Positions 26,568 to 33,491 of a DNA stretch of 55,858 nucleotides are shown here, in pieces; positions within the stretch are counted from its first letter, which is position 1; each line of letters starts with the position of its first letter. This DNA comes from Gammaproteobacteria bacterium (GTDB taxonomy: Bacteria > Pseudomonadota > Gammaproteobacteria > Steroidobacterales > Steroidobacteraceae). The DNA is taken from contig JAQGOE010000123.1 in NCBI GenBank assembly GCA_028293725.1, positions 1 through 55,858 of the forward strand, read 5' to 3'. A model generated the notes under the pieces. It searched no databases, was not told the DNA's origin, and saw only the letters and a program-made list of their open reading frames with translations. The translations under genes and the position numbers were made by a program.

Positions 26568-26934
26568 GGTTGAGTGACTTCACGTTCTTTTCTTCCTCTT
26601 CGTCCTCGTCCTCGTCTTCATCCTCGTCTTCGTCGTCCTCGTCCTCGTCGTCATCCTCATCGAACTCGTCATCCTCGTCCTCGTCCTCGTCCTCGTCTTC
26701 TTCGGCGTCGTCGTCTTCCTCTTCCTCTTCATCATCCTTGTTGATGAGGCAGCAGACATTCGTGTCCGCACCGAGCAACTGCTCGAGTGCCCTCTGGTCC
26801 TTGCCGACAATCGCCAACCGCACAGCCGGCTCGATCCCGGCCTGCTTCAGCGCCGCCTCAACGTCTTCATCCGACGCATGACGCAACTCCGCATCCCGGC
26901 CAAATCGTTCCAGAAAATCAATCACATTCGACAC
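26545..26934 (-). CDS. Candidate split-borosin precursor peptide with acidic tail
   Basis: 129 residues from a GTG at 26934 with AGGAGA 7 nt upstream; a longer frame to 26985 would run through the ribosome-binding site. Residues 1-55 (MSNVIDFLERFGRDAELRHA..., then AGIEP and ALEQLLG) have the size and helix pattern of the borosin binding domain of split-borosin precursors such as Shewanella SonA, including the xDFxxxxGxDAxL start. After it comes NVCCLIN (59-65), a hydrophobic, Cys-containing stretch that is the best candidate for the N-methylated core. Residues 67-115 are a run of Asp/Glu (47 of 49), and the end is KNVKSLNRVVERVA. The methyltransferase gene lies just upstream. The leader match and gene pairing are strong; the core position is a guess, and the role of the tail is unknown. 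Confidence 0.7.
   Translation of the reverse strand: MSNVIDFLERFGRDAELRHASDEDVEAALKQAGIEPAVRLAIVGKDQRALEQLLGADTNVCCLINKDDEEEEEDDDAEEDEDEDEDEDDEFDEDDDEDEDDEDEDEDEDEDEEEEKNVKSLNRVVERVA
26590..26736 (-). repeat. Low-complexity GAC/GAG codon tract coding for an Asp/Glu run
   Basis: 147 bp of irregular GAC, GAT, GAG and GAA codons inside the precursor gene, giving 49 residues with only one Ala and one Phe interrupting. Codons vary enough that it is not one perfect microsatellite, but short GACGAG/GAGGAC units repeat and could change length by slippage in steps of three. Confidence 0.9.
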
Positions 26935-26954
26935 AGACGCTTCTCCTCGTAAGT

Positions 26955-27050
26955 TCACAAAATCGACGCCAGGCGCGTGCAGCATCCGATGAATGGCGCT
27001 GTCCGCAAATCCTGACCCATTCTTTCCAGAAAATCGATCGCGTTCGCCAT
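26955..27050 (-). CDS. 31-codon truncated second precursor-like leader
   Basis: The ATG at 27050 has an excellent ribosome-binding site (GAGGTGAATTTC). The peptide begins MANAIDFLERMGQD and closely matches the start of the precursor (MSNVIDFLERFGRD). The next residues LR also match after a two-residue gap, then similarity is lost and a TGA closes the frame at 31 residues (ending CCTRLASIL). There is no complete binding domain or acidic tail. It lies between the methyltransferase stop (31 nt away) and the true precursor start (20 nt away). It is probably a decayed tandem duplicate of the precursor; a short functional peptide with its own CC motif cannot be excluded. Confidence 0.55.
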   Translation of the reverse strand: MANAIDFLERMGQDLRTAPFIGCCTRLASIL

Positions 27051-27081
27051 GAAATTCACCTCAATCCTTGAACGAATGCGT

Positions 27082-27876
27082 TCAATGACTCGCCGCGGCG
27101 TCCAGAGCGCTCAAACGCTCGCGGACCTGCAGATCGGGCTCCAACGGTCGAGCGGGCGGGATCACCAGCGTCTCGTGCATGGTGATATCAGCATCGGGCA
27201 GCTTGCCGAGCGGCAGGCGATCGATACGAGGCGTGTGCATGGGCAAGGTCGCGGCCCTGTAGATGATGACCTCGTGCCCCAGATCGTAGTCTCGCGCGAG
27301 CAACTCGACGAGCACCCGCCTGTACTGTGCAGTAGTCGAAAACCGTGCGAACGATTGATCGCCGGCTACCCCGATCTGCCACAGGATCAGGTACGCGGAA
27401 GGGTCTATGCGACGCCTATAGAACATGAACTGGCTCGCCTCGTAATGCTGGCAACCATAGCGTCCCGGATCGAAGCCCAAGTCGGCGTACAGGCAGTCCT
27501 CGGCCGAGATGCCTGGCTCCATATGAGCCGGGTACCCTTCAGCGCGTGCCATTTCGATTGCCTTATGCGGCGGCAACGCGAATACGCCCGGGTGCCCGTA
27601 AAAAGCGCCGCAGACACGCTTGCCCGCCCGGACCTCGGTCAGCAAGGTGTCGATCATCTGGCGATAGGTGTCCCCGCGCGACTTGCCCTCTTTGTAGAGC
27701 GGCTGAAGGCTGCGCACGTTCGGGTTCATCCGCGCCAGCCAAAGCTCGATGATGCCGTCCGACAAAGCGGTAAAAACAACATCGGCCTTCTCGATGTAGC
27801 TGCGCGCCAGAGGCGTTATATGAGAGCCGAGCGTCATGCCCACTCCAACGCAAACGAGACTACCGCTGGAACTCAT
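27082..27876 (-). CDS. Borosin-type peptide backbone alpha-N-methyltransferase (SonM-like)
   Basis: 264 residues from the ATG at 27876; the upstream frame to 27993 would overlap the RidA gene. The tetrapyrrole-methylase fold is clear (LVCVGVGMTLG, FYGHPGVFA, EPGISAEDCLYADLG, QFMFYRR, HEVIIYRAA). Tyr61, Arg67, Tyr71 and Tyr93 keep the same spacing as Tyr66, Arg72, Tyr76 and Tyr98 of the fungal omphalotin enzyme OphMA, the residues tied there to backbone amide methylation. The length matches the stand-alone bacterial enzyme SonM (about 263). Cobalamin or sirohaem synthesis is less likely because no such genes lie nearby. It should use SAM to methylate backbone amides of the precursor encoded downstream. 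The OphMA/SonM comparison is from memory, not an alignment run. Confidence 0.85.
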   Translation of the reverse strand: MSSSGSLVCVGVGMTLGSHITPLARSYIEKADVVFTALSDGIIELWLARMNPNVRSLQPLYKEGKSRGDTYRQMIDTLLTEVRAGKRVCGAFYGHPGVFALPPHKAIEMARAEGYPAHMEPGISAEDCLYADLGFDPGRYGCQHYEASQFMFYRRRIDPSAYLILWQIGVAGDQSFARFSTTAQYRRVLVELLARDYDLGHEVIIYRAATLPMHTPRIDRLPLGKLPDADITMHETLVIPPARPLEPDLQVRERLSALDAAASH

Positions 27877-27893
27877 GTGTCCGGCGATTACGG

Positions 27894-28247
27894 CTAACGA
27901 GCCGCGATTAAGCCTATTTCCACCGCGTAAGCCGGCGACGCCAGCTTCGCCTCCACGGTCGCCCGGGCAGGCGTGGCGCCCGCGGGAATCCACTTGTCCC
28001 AGACGCTGTTCATGTCCTCGAACGAGCGCATGTCGGCCAGCCAGATCGTGACCGAGAGCAGCTTCGTTTTGTCCGTGCCGGCGGCCGCCAGCAGCTTATC
28101 GATGCGCTCCAGGATGTTCTTCGTCTGCTCTTTGACGGGGGCCCCCTGCGCATCGGAGGCCACCTGGCCCGCCAGATACACGACCCCATTGTGAACGACC
28201 GCCTGACTCATGCGCGGGCCGATCTCGAGACGCTCGATGCTCGTCAT
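27894..28247 (-). CDS. RidA family protein (Rid/YjgF/UK114)
   Basis: 117 residues from the ATG at 28247, which has AAGGGGAG upstream; longer upstream starts lack a ribosome-binding site. Typical features are GPRMSQAVVHNGVVYLAGQV, EQTKNILERIDKLLAAAG and the C-terminal PARATVEAKLASPAYAVEIG with the Arg and Glu that in RidA bind the substrate carboxylate and activate water. RidA proteins hydrolyse reactive enamines/imines such as 2-aminoacrylate. The stop is 17 nt before the methyltransferase start on the same strand, so it probably shares a transcript with the borosin genes. A housekeeping role or a link to dehydro-residue chemistry are both possible. Confidence 0.9.
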   Translation of the reverse strand: MTSIERLEIGPRMSQAVVHNGVVYLAGQVASDAQGAPVKEQTKNILERIDKLLAAAGTDKTKLLSVTIWLADMRSFEDMNSVWDKWIPAGATPARATVEAKLASPAYAVEIGLIAAR

Positions 28248-28588
28248 GCACTCCCCTTGAAATGGATTCTTCAGACCTTGGTCTTGGGGCCCAGTGAACG
28301 TAATCCGGCACTGTCGAAGCGCGCCATCATGGCACTCGACTGGGTTCGCCAGCAGTCGACCATGGGGTCCATGACGTGGCGAACTTAACACCCCCGAGAC
28401 GCGGTGCAGGTTAAGCGCAACACCGCGGGTGGGCAAGAGCGGGGAGCGCAGTAGGTGACGTAAATCCCGCACCCTGAATAAACCGAGCGCTACCTCAGCG
28501 AAGATAGCGAATTATCTGCACGGAGAATTCGCAACGACATACGCCTGTAACAATGCATGGACTGCGAAATGGCGCACTTATGACGCAC
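28248..28588. other. Intergenic region without recognisable genes
   Basis: 341 nt between the RidA start and the PhzF stop, both on the minus strand. It probably holds the promoter of the RidA-methyltransferase-precursor unit and the terminator of the PhzF gene. I see a short inverted repeat (AGACC-TT-GGTCT) near 28273-28284, but no coding region, RNA gene or clear terminator. Confidence 0.5.
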
Positions 28589-29437
28589 CTACAGCGTGAT
28601 CGTCCCACGGCCCAGCTCGATGACCTCGCCGCTGACGCGGATGGTGCGATCGATGCCGACCTGCAGGAACAACGTCGACGGCCGGCCCGCGTACTCGCCT
28701 TGCGAAATTTCATATTCCTGCGGCAGCGACCGGCCCATCGCCAGGTACCAGCCCCCGAGATTCGCCGTCGCGGAGCCCGTCGCGGGGTCCTCGATGACCG
28801 CGCCACCCTGTGGGAAAAAGAAACGTGACAGCAGCCGCCCCGGGGGCTGCAGCGGGGCGAACAGGTAGGCCATTCTTTCACCGCCATCGCGCGTGAGGGT
28901 CGAGAGGATGTCCGCAACGGGCTTGGCACGGCGGACCGCCGCCTCGTGAGTTACTGGGATCACGAGCTGTTCCGTCCCGGTATCCACCCACAGCGGCCGC
29001 TCGCCAATCTCGCGCTCATCGATACCGAGCATGCTGGCGAGCGTGGCGCGGGGCTCGGGTACCTCGCGCCAGGTCGGTGCATTGGCCTGCAGAGTCCAGC
29101 GGCGGCCAGAGGCCTGCACCGGAATGACACCGGCGGTCATTTCGAGTGTCAGAGTGTCGCCGGCCCATCCCAGCTCACGACACACATGCGCCGTCCCGAG
29201 CGTCGGATGACCGGCAAAGCGCATTTCGTAGTGAGGCGTGAAAATGCGTACCCGCGCGCTCGCGCGATCCGATGGCAACAGGAAGGTCGTCTCGGACAGG
29301 TTGAACTGCAGGGCCAGCGCCTGCATCGTTGCCGTGTCGAGAGATGCGCCGCTCTGAAAGACACACAGCGGATTACCGCTGAAGCGATCGTCACCCTGGG
29401 TGAACACGTTCACGATGTGATAGGTGAGCGTCGTCAT
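28589..29437 (-). CDS. PhzF family isomerase/epimerase-like protein
   Basis: 282 residues, the usual PhzF length. Two diaminopimelate-epimerase-like halves are visible. Hallmarks are the start YHIVNVFT, FSGNPLCVF, the catalytic Glu in FNLSETTF, RFAGHPTLGTAH and the second-half EDPATGSATANLGGW. PhzF itself isomerises a phenazine precursor, but most chromosomal members away from phenazine genes, as here, have no assigned substrate. Divergent from the GlsB-type gene. No other phenazine genes are present, so the gene symbol phzF would overstate the case. Confidence 0.9.
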   Translation of the reverse strand: MTTLTYHIVNVFTQGDDRFSGNPLCVFQSGASLDTATMQALALQFNLSETTFLLPSDRASARVRIFTPHYEMRFAGHPTLGTAHVCRELGWAGDTLTLEMTAGVIPVQASGRRWTLQANAPTWREVPEPRATLASMLGIDEREIGERPLWVDTGTEQLVIPVTHEAAVRRAKPVADILSTLTRDGGERMAYLFAPLQPPGRLLSRFFFPQGGAVIEDPATGSATANLGGWYLAMGRSLPQEYEISQGEYAGRPSTLFLQVGIDRTIRVSGEVIELGRGTITL

Positions 29438-29566
29438 GGATGCAACTCGAGGTCACTTCGGTACAGCAGTGTAGCGACGCGGCCACCGCGACTGAAGCCG
29501 TATCGGGAGTGATTCTTGCGATGTCGGCAGCGGTGCGCTGGGCACCCAATGGGTGGGGAGAGTGCT

Positions 29567-29830
29567 ATGTCTTTGATTGGCTGGATCGTTCTCGGCCTCA
29601 TTGCGGGCTTTATTGCCAGCAAGATTGTCAACAAGGCCGGCGAAGGCGCGCTGCTGGACATCATCCTGGGTGTCATTGGAGCGGTGGTCGGTGGCTGGTT
29701 GTTTCACACCTTCGGCATGCCGGGGGTCACAGGATTCAACCTCTACAGCATGCTGGTCGCGATACTGGGCGCGGTGGTCGTCCTCGTGCTCTACCACATG
29801 ATCGCCGGCAGGCCCGCCACGCGCCTGTAG
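29567..29830 (+). CDS. GlsB/YeaQ/YmgE family small membrane protein
   Basis: 87 residues from the ATG at 29567 (GGGGAGAG upstream). Three hydrophobic helices with Gly-zipper motifs: GWIVLGLIAGFIASKIV, DIILGVIGAVVGGWLF and YSMLVAILGAVVVLVLYH. The pattern and length match the transglycosylase-associated/GlsB family of inner-membrane stress proteins. Function at the molecular level is unknown; family members are often induced by acid or general stress. Confidence 0.92.
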   Translation: MSLIGWIVLGLIAGFIASKIVNKAGEGALLDIILGVIGAVVGGWLFHTFGMPGVTGFNLYSMLVAILGAVVVLVLYHMIAGRPATRL

Positions 29831-29860
29831 TGAAACGAGCGCAGCTCACGCTTGTTGGAT

Positions 29861-29892
29861 CGGCGGACGAGGTAGGACGGCCCCGTCCGCCG
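29861..29892. terminator. Inverted repeat between convergent genes
   Basis: CGGCGGAC (29861-29868) and GTCCGCCG (29885-29892) form an 8-bp stem with a 16-nt loop between the convergent GlsB-type and S9 peptidase genes. A second small stem (CCGCC-agca-GGCGG, 29912-29925) follows next to the peptidase stop, and GCGGCTATTTA occurs twice around it. There is no long T-run, so termination strength is uncertain. Confidence 0.4.
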
Positions 29893-29925
29893 GCAAGTGC
29901 GGCTATTTAGTCCGCCAGCAGGCGG

Positions 29926-31845
29926 CTATTTAAGATAGTGATCGAACCAGTCCACCAACCGGTGGTTGAGATCCGCCACGTGCTCCGGCTTGACCAGATG
30001 ATGCCCCTCGTCCGCGTAGACGACGAGTGAGGTCGGTACGTTGAATTCGCGCAGTCCGTGCCAGAACTCACGTGTCTGCTCGGTCGGGCACTCCACATCG
30101 TGCTCGCCGACGTAGAGAAATATCGGAGTGCGGGCCGCCTTGATCGAGCGGATGGGTGAAAGCCGGTCATAGATGTCCGCATCGTCATACGCGGAGGCAC
30201 CGAAGTAGGGAATCATCCACTGATCGATGCCGTTCTGACCGTAGTAGGCGACCCAGTCCGCGATTCCAGCACCGGCCGCCGCCACCTTGAAACGTTGGGA
30301 GTGGGTCACGGTCCACATGGTCATGTACCCGCCGTAGCTGTGACCGTAAATCCCGAGTCGGGTCTCGTCGATCGGCGCCACTTGTTTGACAGCGTCGATT
30401 CCAGCCATATCGTCCCGCAGGTCACCGCCACCGAAATCTCGAACGTTTGCCCGGGTGAATGACTCGCCCTGGCCATAGCTGCCGCGTGGGTTGGGCTGAA
30501 ACACGAAGTAGCCGTTACGGAGCCAACCCGCGATCATGTTGTCCCACAGAAAGTGCGACGTGACGACCGCGGCCGGGCCGCCGTGGACGACCATGATCAT
30601 GGGATAGGTCTTGCCCGCCTGCACATCGAGCGGGCTGAGCAGCCAGCCCTGGACGGAGAATGCGTCGCTCTTCCAATGGATATCGCGCGCGGCGTGTGCC
30701 GGTTTGAGACTGTCGTTGTCGTGAGTGATGGGTTTCGTGTCACCCAGCACTCCGTATTCGATGCGCGGGGCATAGTCGAACGATTCAGACACGAGCGCCG
30801 CGTGGCGACCCGAGCGATCGAGTGCAATCCAGTCATCGCCCTCTGCATATGTGGCCGCTTGCAGATGGACTTGCGTGACAGTGGACGCAACAGGGTCGAC
30901 AGTCGCCGTACCTACCTCGCCTCCTACGATGAGACCCGCGACGAGCCGCTTTCCCCGCCAGGCGAGCCACGTGAAACTGCCCTGGTACGCGGGAGTGACA
31001 TCGATCGGCTGACCGCCACCGATATCGACGACGTAAACATCGCCCCCTACCGACCCGAAATCGCTCATCAATCCGCCGACGAAGGCAACATGGCGGCCGT
31101 CGGGCGCGACGCGTGGGAAGTTCATCTGGAAAGCAGGCGCAACGATGACCCGGGCCGCACCGTCCAACGTGTAGGATTGGAGTTTGGCGACCCACCAGTT
31201 GTTATCGCCGTTACCCTTGGCCGCCGTGGCGACGAATCCCCGGCCATCGGGTGTCCAGTCATATTCGTAAACGAAGGTCCCGTCGGGCGAAACAAACTTC
31301 AACTCACCGCCGGCCGCGCCGACGGTCGCGATCCTCTGGAAGTCCTCACTCTCACCGATTTCCCCGATCTCGCGCGCGCCCGCCTGAATCGCGCCGCTCT
31401 CCTTGTGGGCGCCCGCCGTGGCCAGCACGGCGATCGAGCGGCCATCCGGCGACCAGCGAGGCGAGTCAATCAGGCCTTTCAGCTCGACAATCCGGCTGGC
31501 GACAAAGCCACCTTTCTGTGTTGGATCGGGCGCGGCGCCGTAGAGTGTGGCAACACCGTCGACGCCACCGGTAAATACAAACGTTCTGCCATCCGGCGAC
31601 CAAGTCACGCTGGCATATTTACACTTCGCGCAGGGGTCCAGCCGGGCCCGGATCGCACCGTCATTACCCCGGACGACCACCGCTCCGTGTTGTTCAGTAG
31701 TCGCGTAAGGCTGGCGAACGGTCTCGACGGCCGCGATCTGCCGCCCATCAGCACTCAGCACGACCGAGGCATATTGATGGAGCACACCAAGGTCTGGAGC
31801 CGCCGAGGCAGCCAAGGCGAGCGTGGGTAAAAGAACGGCGAGCAT
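29926..31845 (-). CDS. S9 family prolyl oligopeptidase-type serine peptidase (secreted)
   Basis: 639 residues from the ATG at 31845, 9 nt after AGGAG; an ATG at 31854 lies directly against that site and is less suitable, and the long upstream frame is spurious. Signal peptide (LLPTLALAASAAP), a seven-bladed WD/TolB-like propeller with repeated WSPDGR motifs, then the catalytic alpha/beta hydrolase domain. The triad is Ser503 (YGHSYGG), Asp583 (GEHDVECP) and His near 615 (DEGHH). It should cleave short peptides, probably in the periplasm, where its propeller limits access. A CAKCK motif in the propeller could form a disulfide. Divergent from glpK. Confidence 0.92.
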   Translation of the reverse strand: MLAVLLPTLALAASAAPDLGVLHQYASVVLSADGRQIAAVETVRQPYATTEQHGAVVVRGNDGAIRARLDPCAKCKYASVTWSPDGRTFVFTGGVDGVATLYGAAPDPTQKGGFVASRIVELKGLIDSPRWSPDGRSIAVLATAGAHKESGAIQAGAREIGEIGESEDFQRIATVGAAGGELKFVSPDGTFVYEYDWTPDGRGFVATAAKGNGDNNWWVAKLQSYTLDGAARVIVAPAFQMNFPRVAPDGRHVAFVGGLMSDFGSVGGDVYVVDIGGGQPIDVTPAYQGSFTWLAWRGKRLVAGLIVGGEVGTATVDPVASTVTQVHLQAATYAEGDDWIALDRSGRHAALVSESFDYAPRIEYGVLGDTKPITHDNDSLKPAHAARDIHWKSDAFSVQGWLLSPLDVQAGKTYPMIMVVHGGPAAVVTSHFLWDNMIAGWLRNGYFVFQPNPRGSYGQGESFTRANVRDFGGGDLRDDMAGIDAVKQVAPIDETRLGIYGHSYGGYMTMWTVTHSQRFKVAAAGAGIADWVAYYGQNGIDQWMIPYFGASAYDDADIYDRLSPIRSIKAARTPIFLYVGEHDVECPTEQTREFWHGLREFNVPTSLVVYADEGHHLVKPEHVADLNHRLVDWFDHYLK

Positions 31846-31926
31846 TACATCCATCTCCTGGGCGCGGCAGGTTCGCGCATGAAAGCGATGGAGTAGCATA
31901 GCTGCTCCTTTGAGGGGGAACAGCGT

Positions 31927-33438
31927 ATGCGCGACGAGACCGAAAAAGCGGCGACCAACGGAATTCTGCTGTCCATCGACCAGGGCACCAGCTCCAGTCG
32001 TGCGATCGCGTTTTCCCCTGACGGCACCCTGGTTGCCACCGAACAGCAGACCTTTGAGCAGATCTATCCGGCCTCGGGCTGGGTGGAGCACGACGCCGAG
32101 GTCATCTGGGCGACCGTCCTCTCCACGACGCGCGCCGTGATCGAGCGCCTGCGCGGGAAAAAGGCGGCCCCAATCATCGCCATCGGACTCACCAATCAAC
32201 GGGAGACGACGGTGGTCTGGGATCGGCGCACCGGCATCCCCATCCACAACGCGATCGTGTGGCAGGACCGCCGTACCGCCGAGCGCTGCCGGCAACTCAC
32301 CGAGCAGGGGCACGAGGCCGAAGTAGTCGAGAAGACCGGTCTGCGCCTCGACCCCTACTTCTCGGCGACCAAGCTGGCCTGGATTCTCGATAAGGTTCCC
32401 GGCGCGCGGGATCTGGCCAAAGCGGGCCACATCGCCTTCGGCACCGTGGATAGCTTTCTGATAGCGCGCCTCACACGCGGCCGCCTCCACGTCACCGACG
32501 TCACGAACGCGAGCCGCACGGCGCTCTTTGACATTCGGACGGGTCGTTGGGATGAGAGTCTGTGCGGACTTTTCAACGTACCGATGAGTTGTCTGCCCGA
32601 GGTACGCGACAGCGCAGGCGACTTCGGAATGACCGACCCGAATGTGCTCGGCGAGGCGTTCCCGATCCGGGGAGTCGCCGGAGACCAACAAGCCGCGCTC
32701 ATCGGTCAGGCCTGCTTCGCTGCCGGCGATCTGAAAAGTACCTTCGGCACGGGCGCTTTCATGGTTCTCAACACCGGGCGGCACCTCGTACGTTCCGCGA
32801 ATCGCCTGCTCAGCACGGTCGCCTACCGCCTGAACGGCGAGATGACCTACGCGCTCGAAGGCTCGATCATGTCGGCCGGAGCGACGATCCAATGGTTGCG
32901 CGACGGGTTAGGCCTGGTCTCGCGCGCGCCCGAAGTGGAAGCTCTGGCGAGCTCGGTTCCCGACTCCGGTGGCGTTTACCTGGTGCCGGCCTTCACCGGG
33001 CTGGGCGCTCCCTACTGGGACCCTGACGCACGCGGCGCCCTCATCGGACTCACTCGCGCTTCCGGCCGCGGAGAAATCGCACGCGCCGGCCTCGACAGTG
33101 TCGCGTACCAGACTCGGGACCTGTTGGATGCGATGGCCGCCGACAAGATCCGACCTCCCGCACTGAAGGTCGACGGCGGCATGGCGCAGAACGGGCTCTT
33201 CCTGCAGCGGTTGGCCGACATTCTGAATCTGCCCATTCTGCGACCGAAGATGGCTGAGTCCACGGCTTTCGGCGCGGCTTGCCTCGCGGGACTCGGCAGC
33301 GGCACCTATGCGTCGCTCGACGAGATTGCGAGTCTGTGGAAGCCCGATGCGCAGTGCGAGCCACGGCTCGACTCCGCGACCCGGGAGCGCGAGCTGGCGG
33401 GCTGGCGCGAAGCGGTGAAGAGAGTGCGGACCACCTGA
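31927..33438 (+). CDS. glpK: Glycerol kinase
   Basis: 503 residues, normal for GlpK. The FGGY-family ATPase fold starts with LSIDQGTSSSRAIAF. Characteristic GlpK motifs are GWVEHDAEVIW, NQRETTVVWDRRTG, HNAIVWQDRRT, YFSATKLAWILD, GDQQAALIGQ, KSTFGTGAFM and the C-terminal VDGGMAQNGLFLQ. It phosphorylates glycerol to glycerol-3-phosphate, the substrate of the GlpD enzyme encoded convergently next door. A TTTGAGGGGGAA site precedes the ATG. No glycerol facilitator gene lies nearby in the window. Confidence 0.97.
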   Translation: MRDETEKAATNGILLSIDQGTSSSRAIAFSPDGTLVATEQQTFEQIYPASGWVEHDAEVIWATVLSTTRAVIERLRGKKAAPIIAIGLTNQRETTVVWDRRTGIPIHNAIVWQDRRTAERCRQLTEQGHEAEVVEKTGLRLDPYFSATKLAWILDKVPGARDLAKAGHIAFGTVDSFLIARLTRGRLHVTDVTNASRTALFDIRTGRWDESLCGLFNVPMSCLPEVRDSAGDFGMTDPNVLGEAFPIRGVAGDQQAALIGQACFAAGDLKSTFGTGAFMVLNTGRHLVRSANRLLSTVAYRLNGEMTYALEGSIMSAGATIQWLRDGLGLVSRAPEVEALASSVPDSGGVYLVPAFTGLGAPYWDPDARGALIGLTRASGRGEIARAGLDSVAYQTRDLLDAMAADKIRPPALKVDGGMAQNGLFLQRLADILNLPILRPKMAESTAFGAACLAGLGSGTYASLDEIASLWKPDAQCEPRLDSATRERELAGWREAVKRVRTT

Positions 33439-33491
33439 GAGCTGCTCGGTCAGGCGCTGAGCTAACTGTCACGCACCGAACCAGGCTCTCC

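Noticed and set aside
26590..26736. CRISPR or simple tandem array
   Set aside because: Units are irregular codons of a single reading frame without spacers, so it is a coding low-complexity tract.
26516..26881. Plus-strand frame coding for a poly-Ser tract
   Set aside because: It is the complement of the Asp/Glu codon run in the precursor gene; no ribosome-binding site and no other domain.
27082..27876. Cobalamin/sirohaem methylase (CobI, CysG type)
   Set aside because: The fold is shared, but the Tyr-Arg-Tyr-Tyr spacing and the leader-like neighbour point to the borosin group, and no cob or sirohaem gene is near.
28589..29437. Phenazine biosynthesis gene phzF
   Set aside because: Family membership is clear, but no other phenazine gene is present, so a phenazine role is not supported.
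29926..32892. 988-codon form of the S9 peptidase
   Set aside because: The extension is antisense to glpK and precedes a clear signal peptide with its own ribosome-binding site at 31845.
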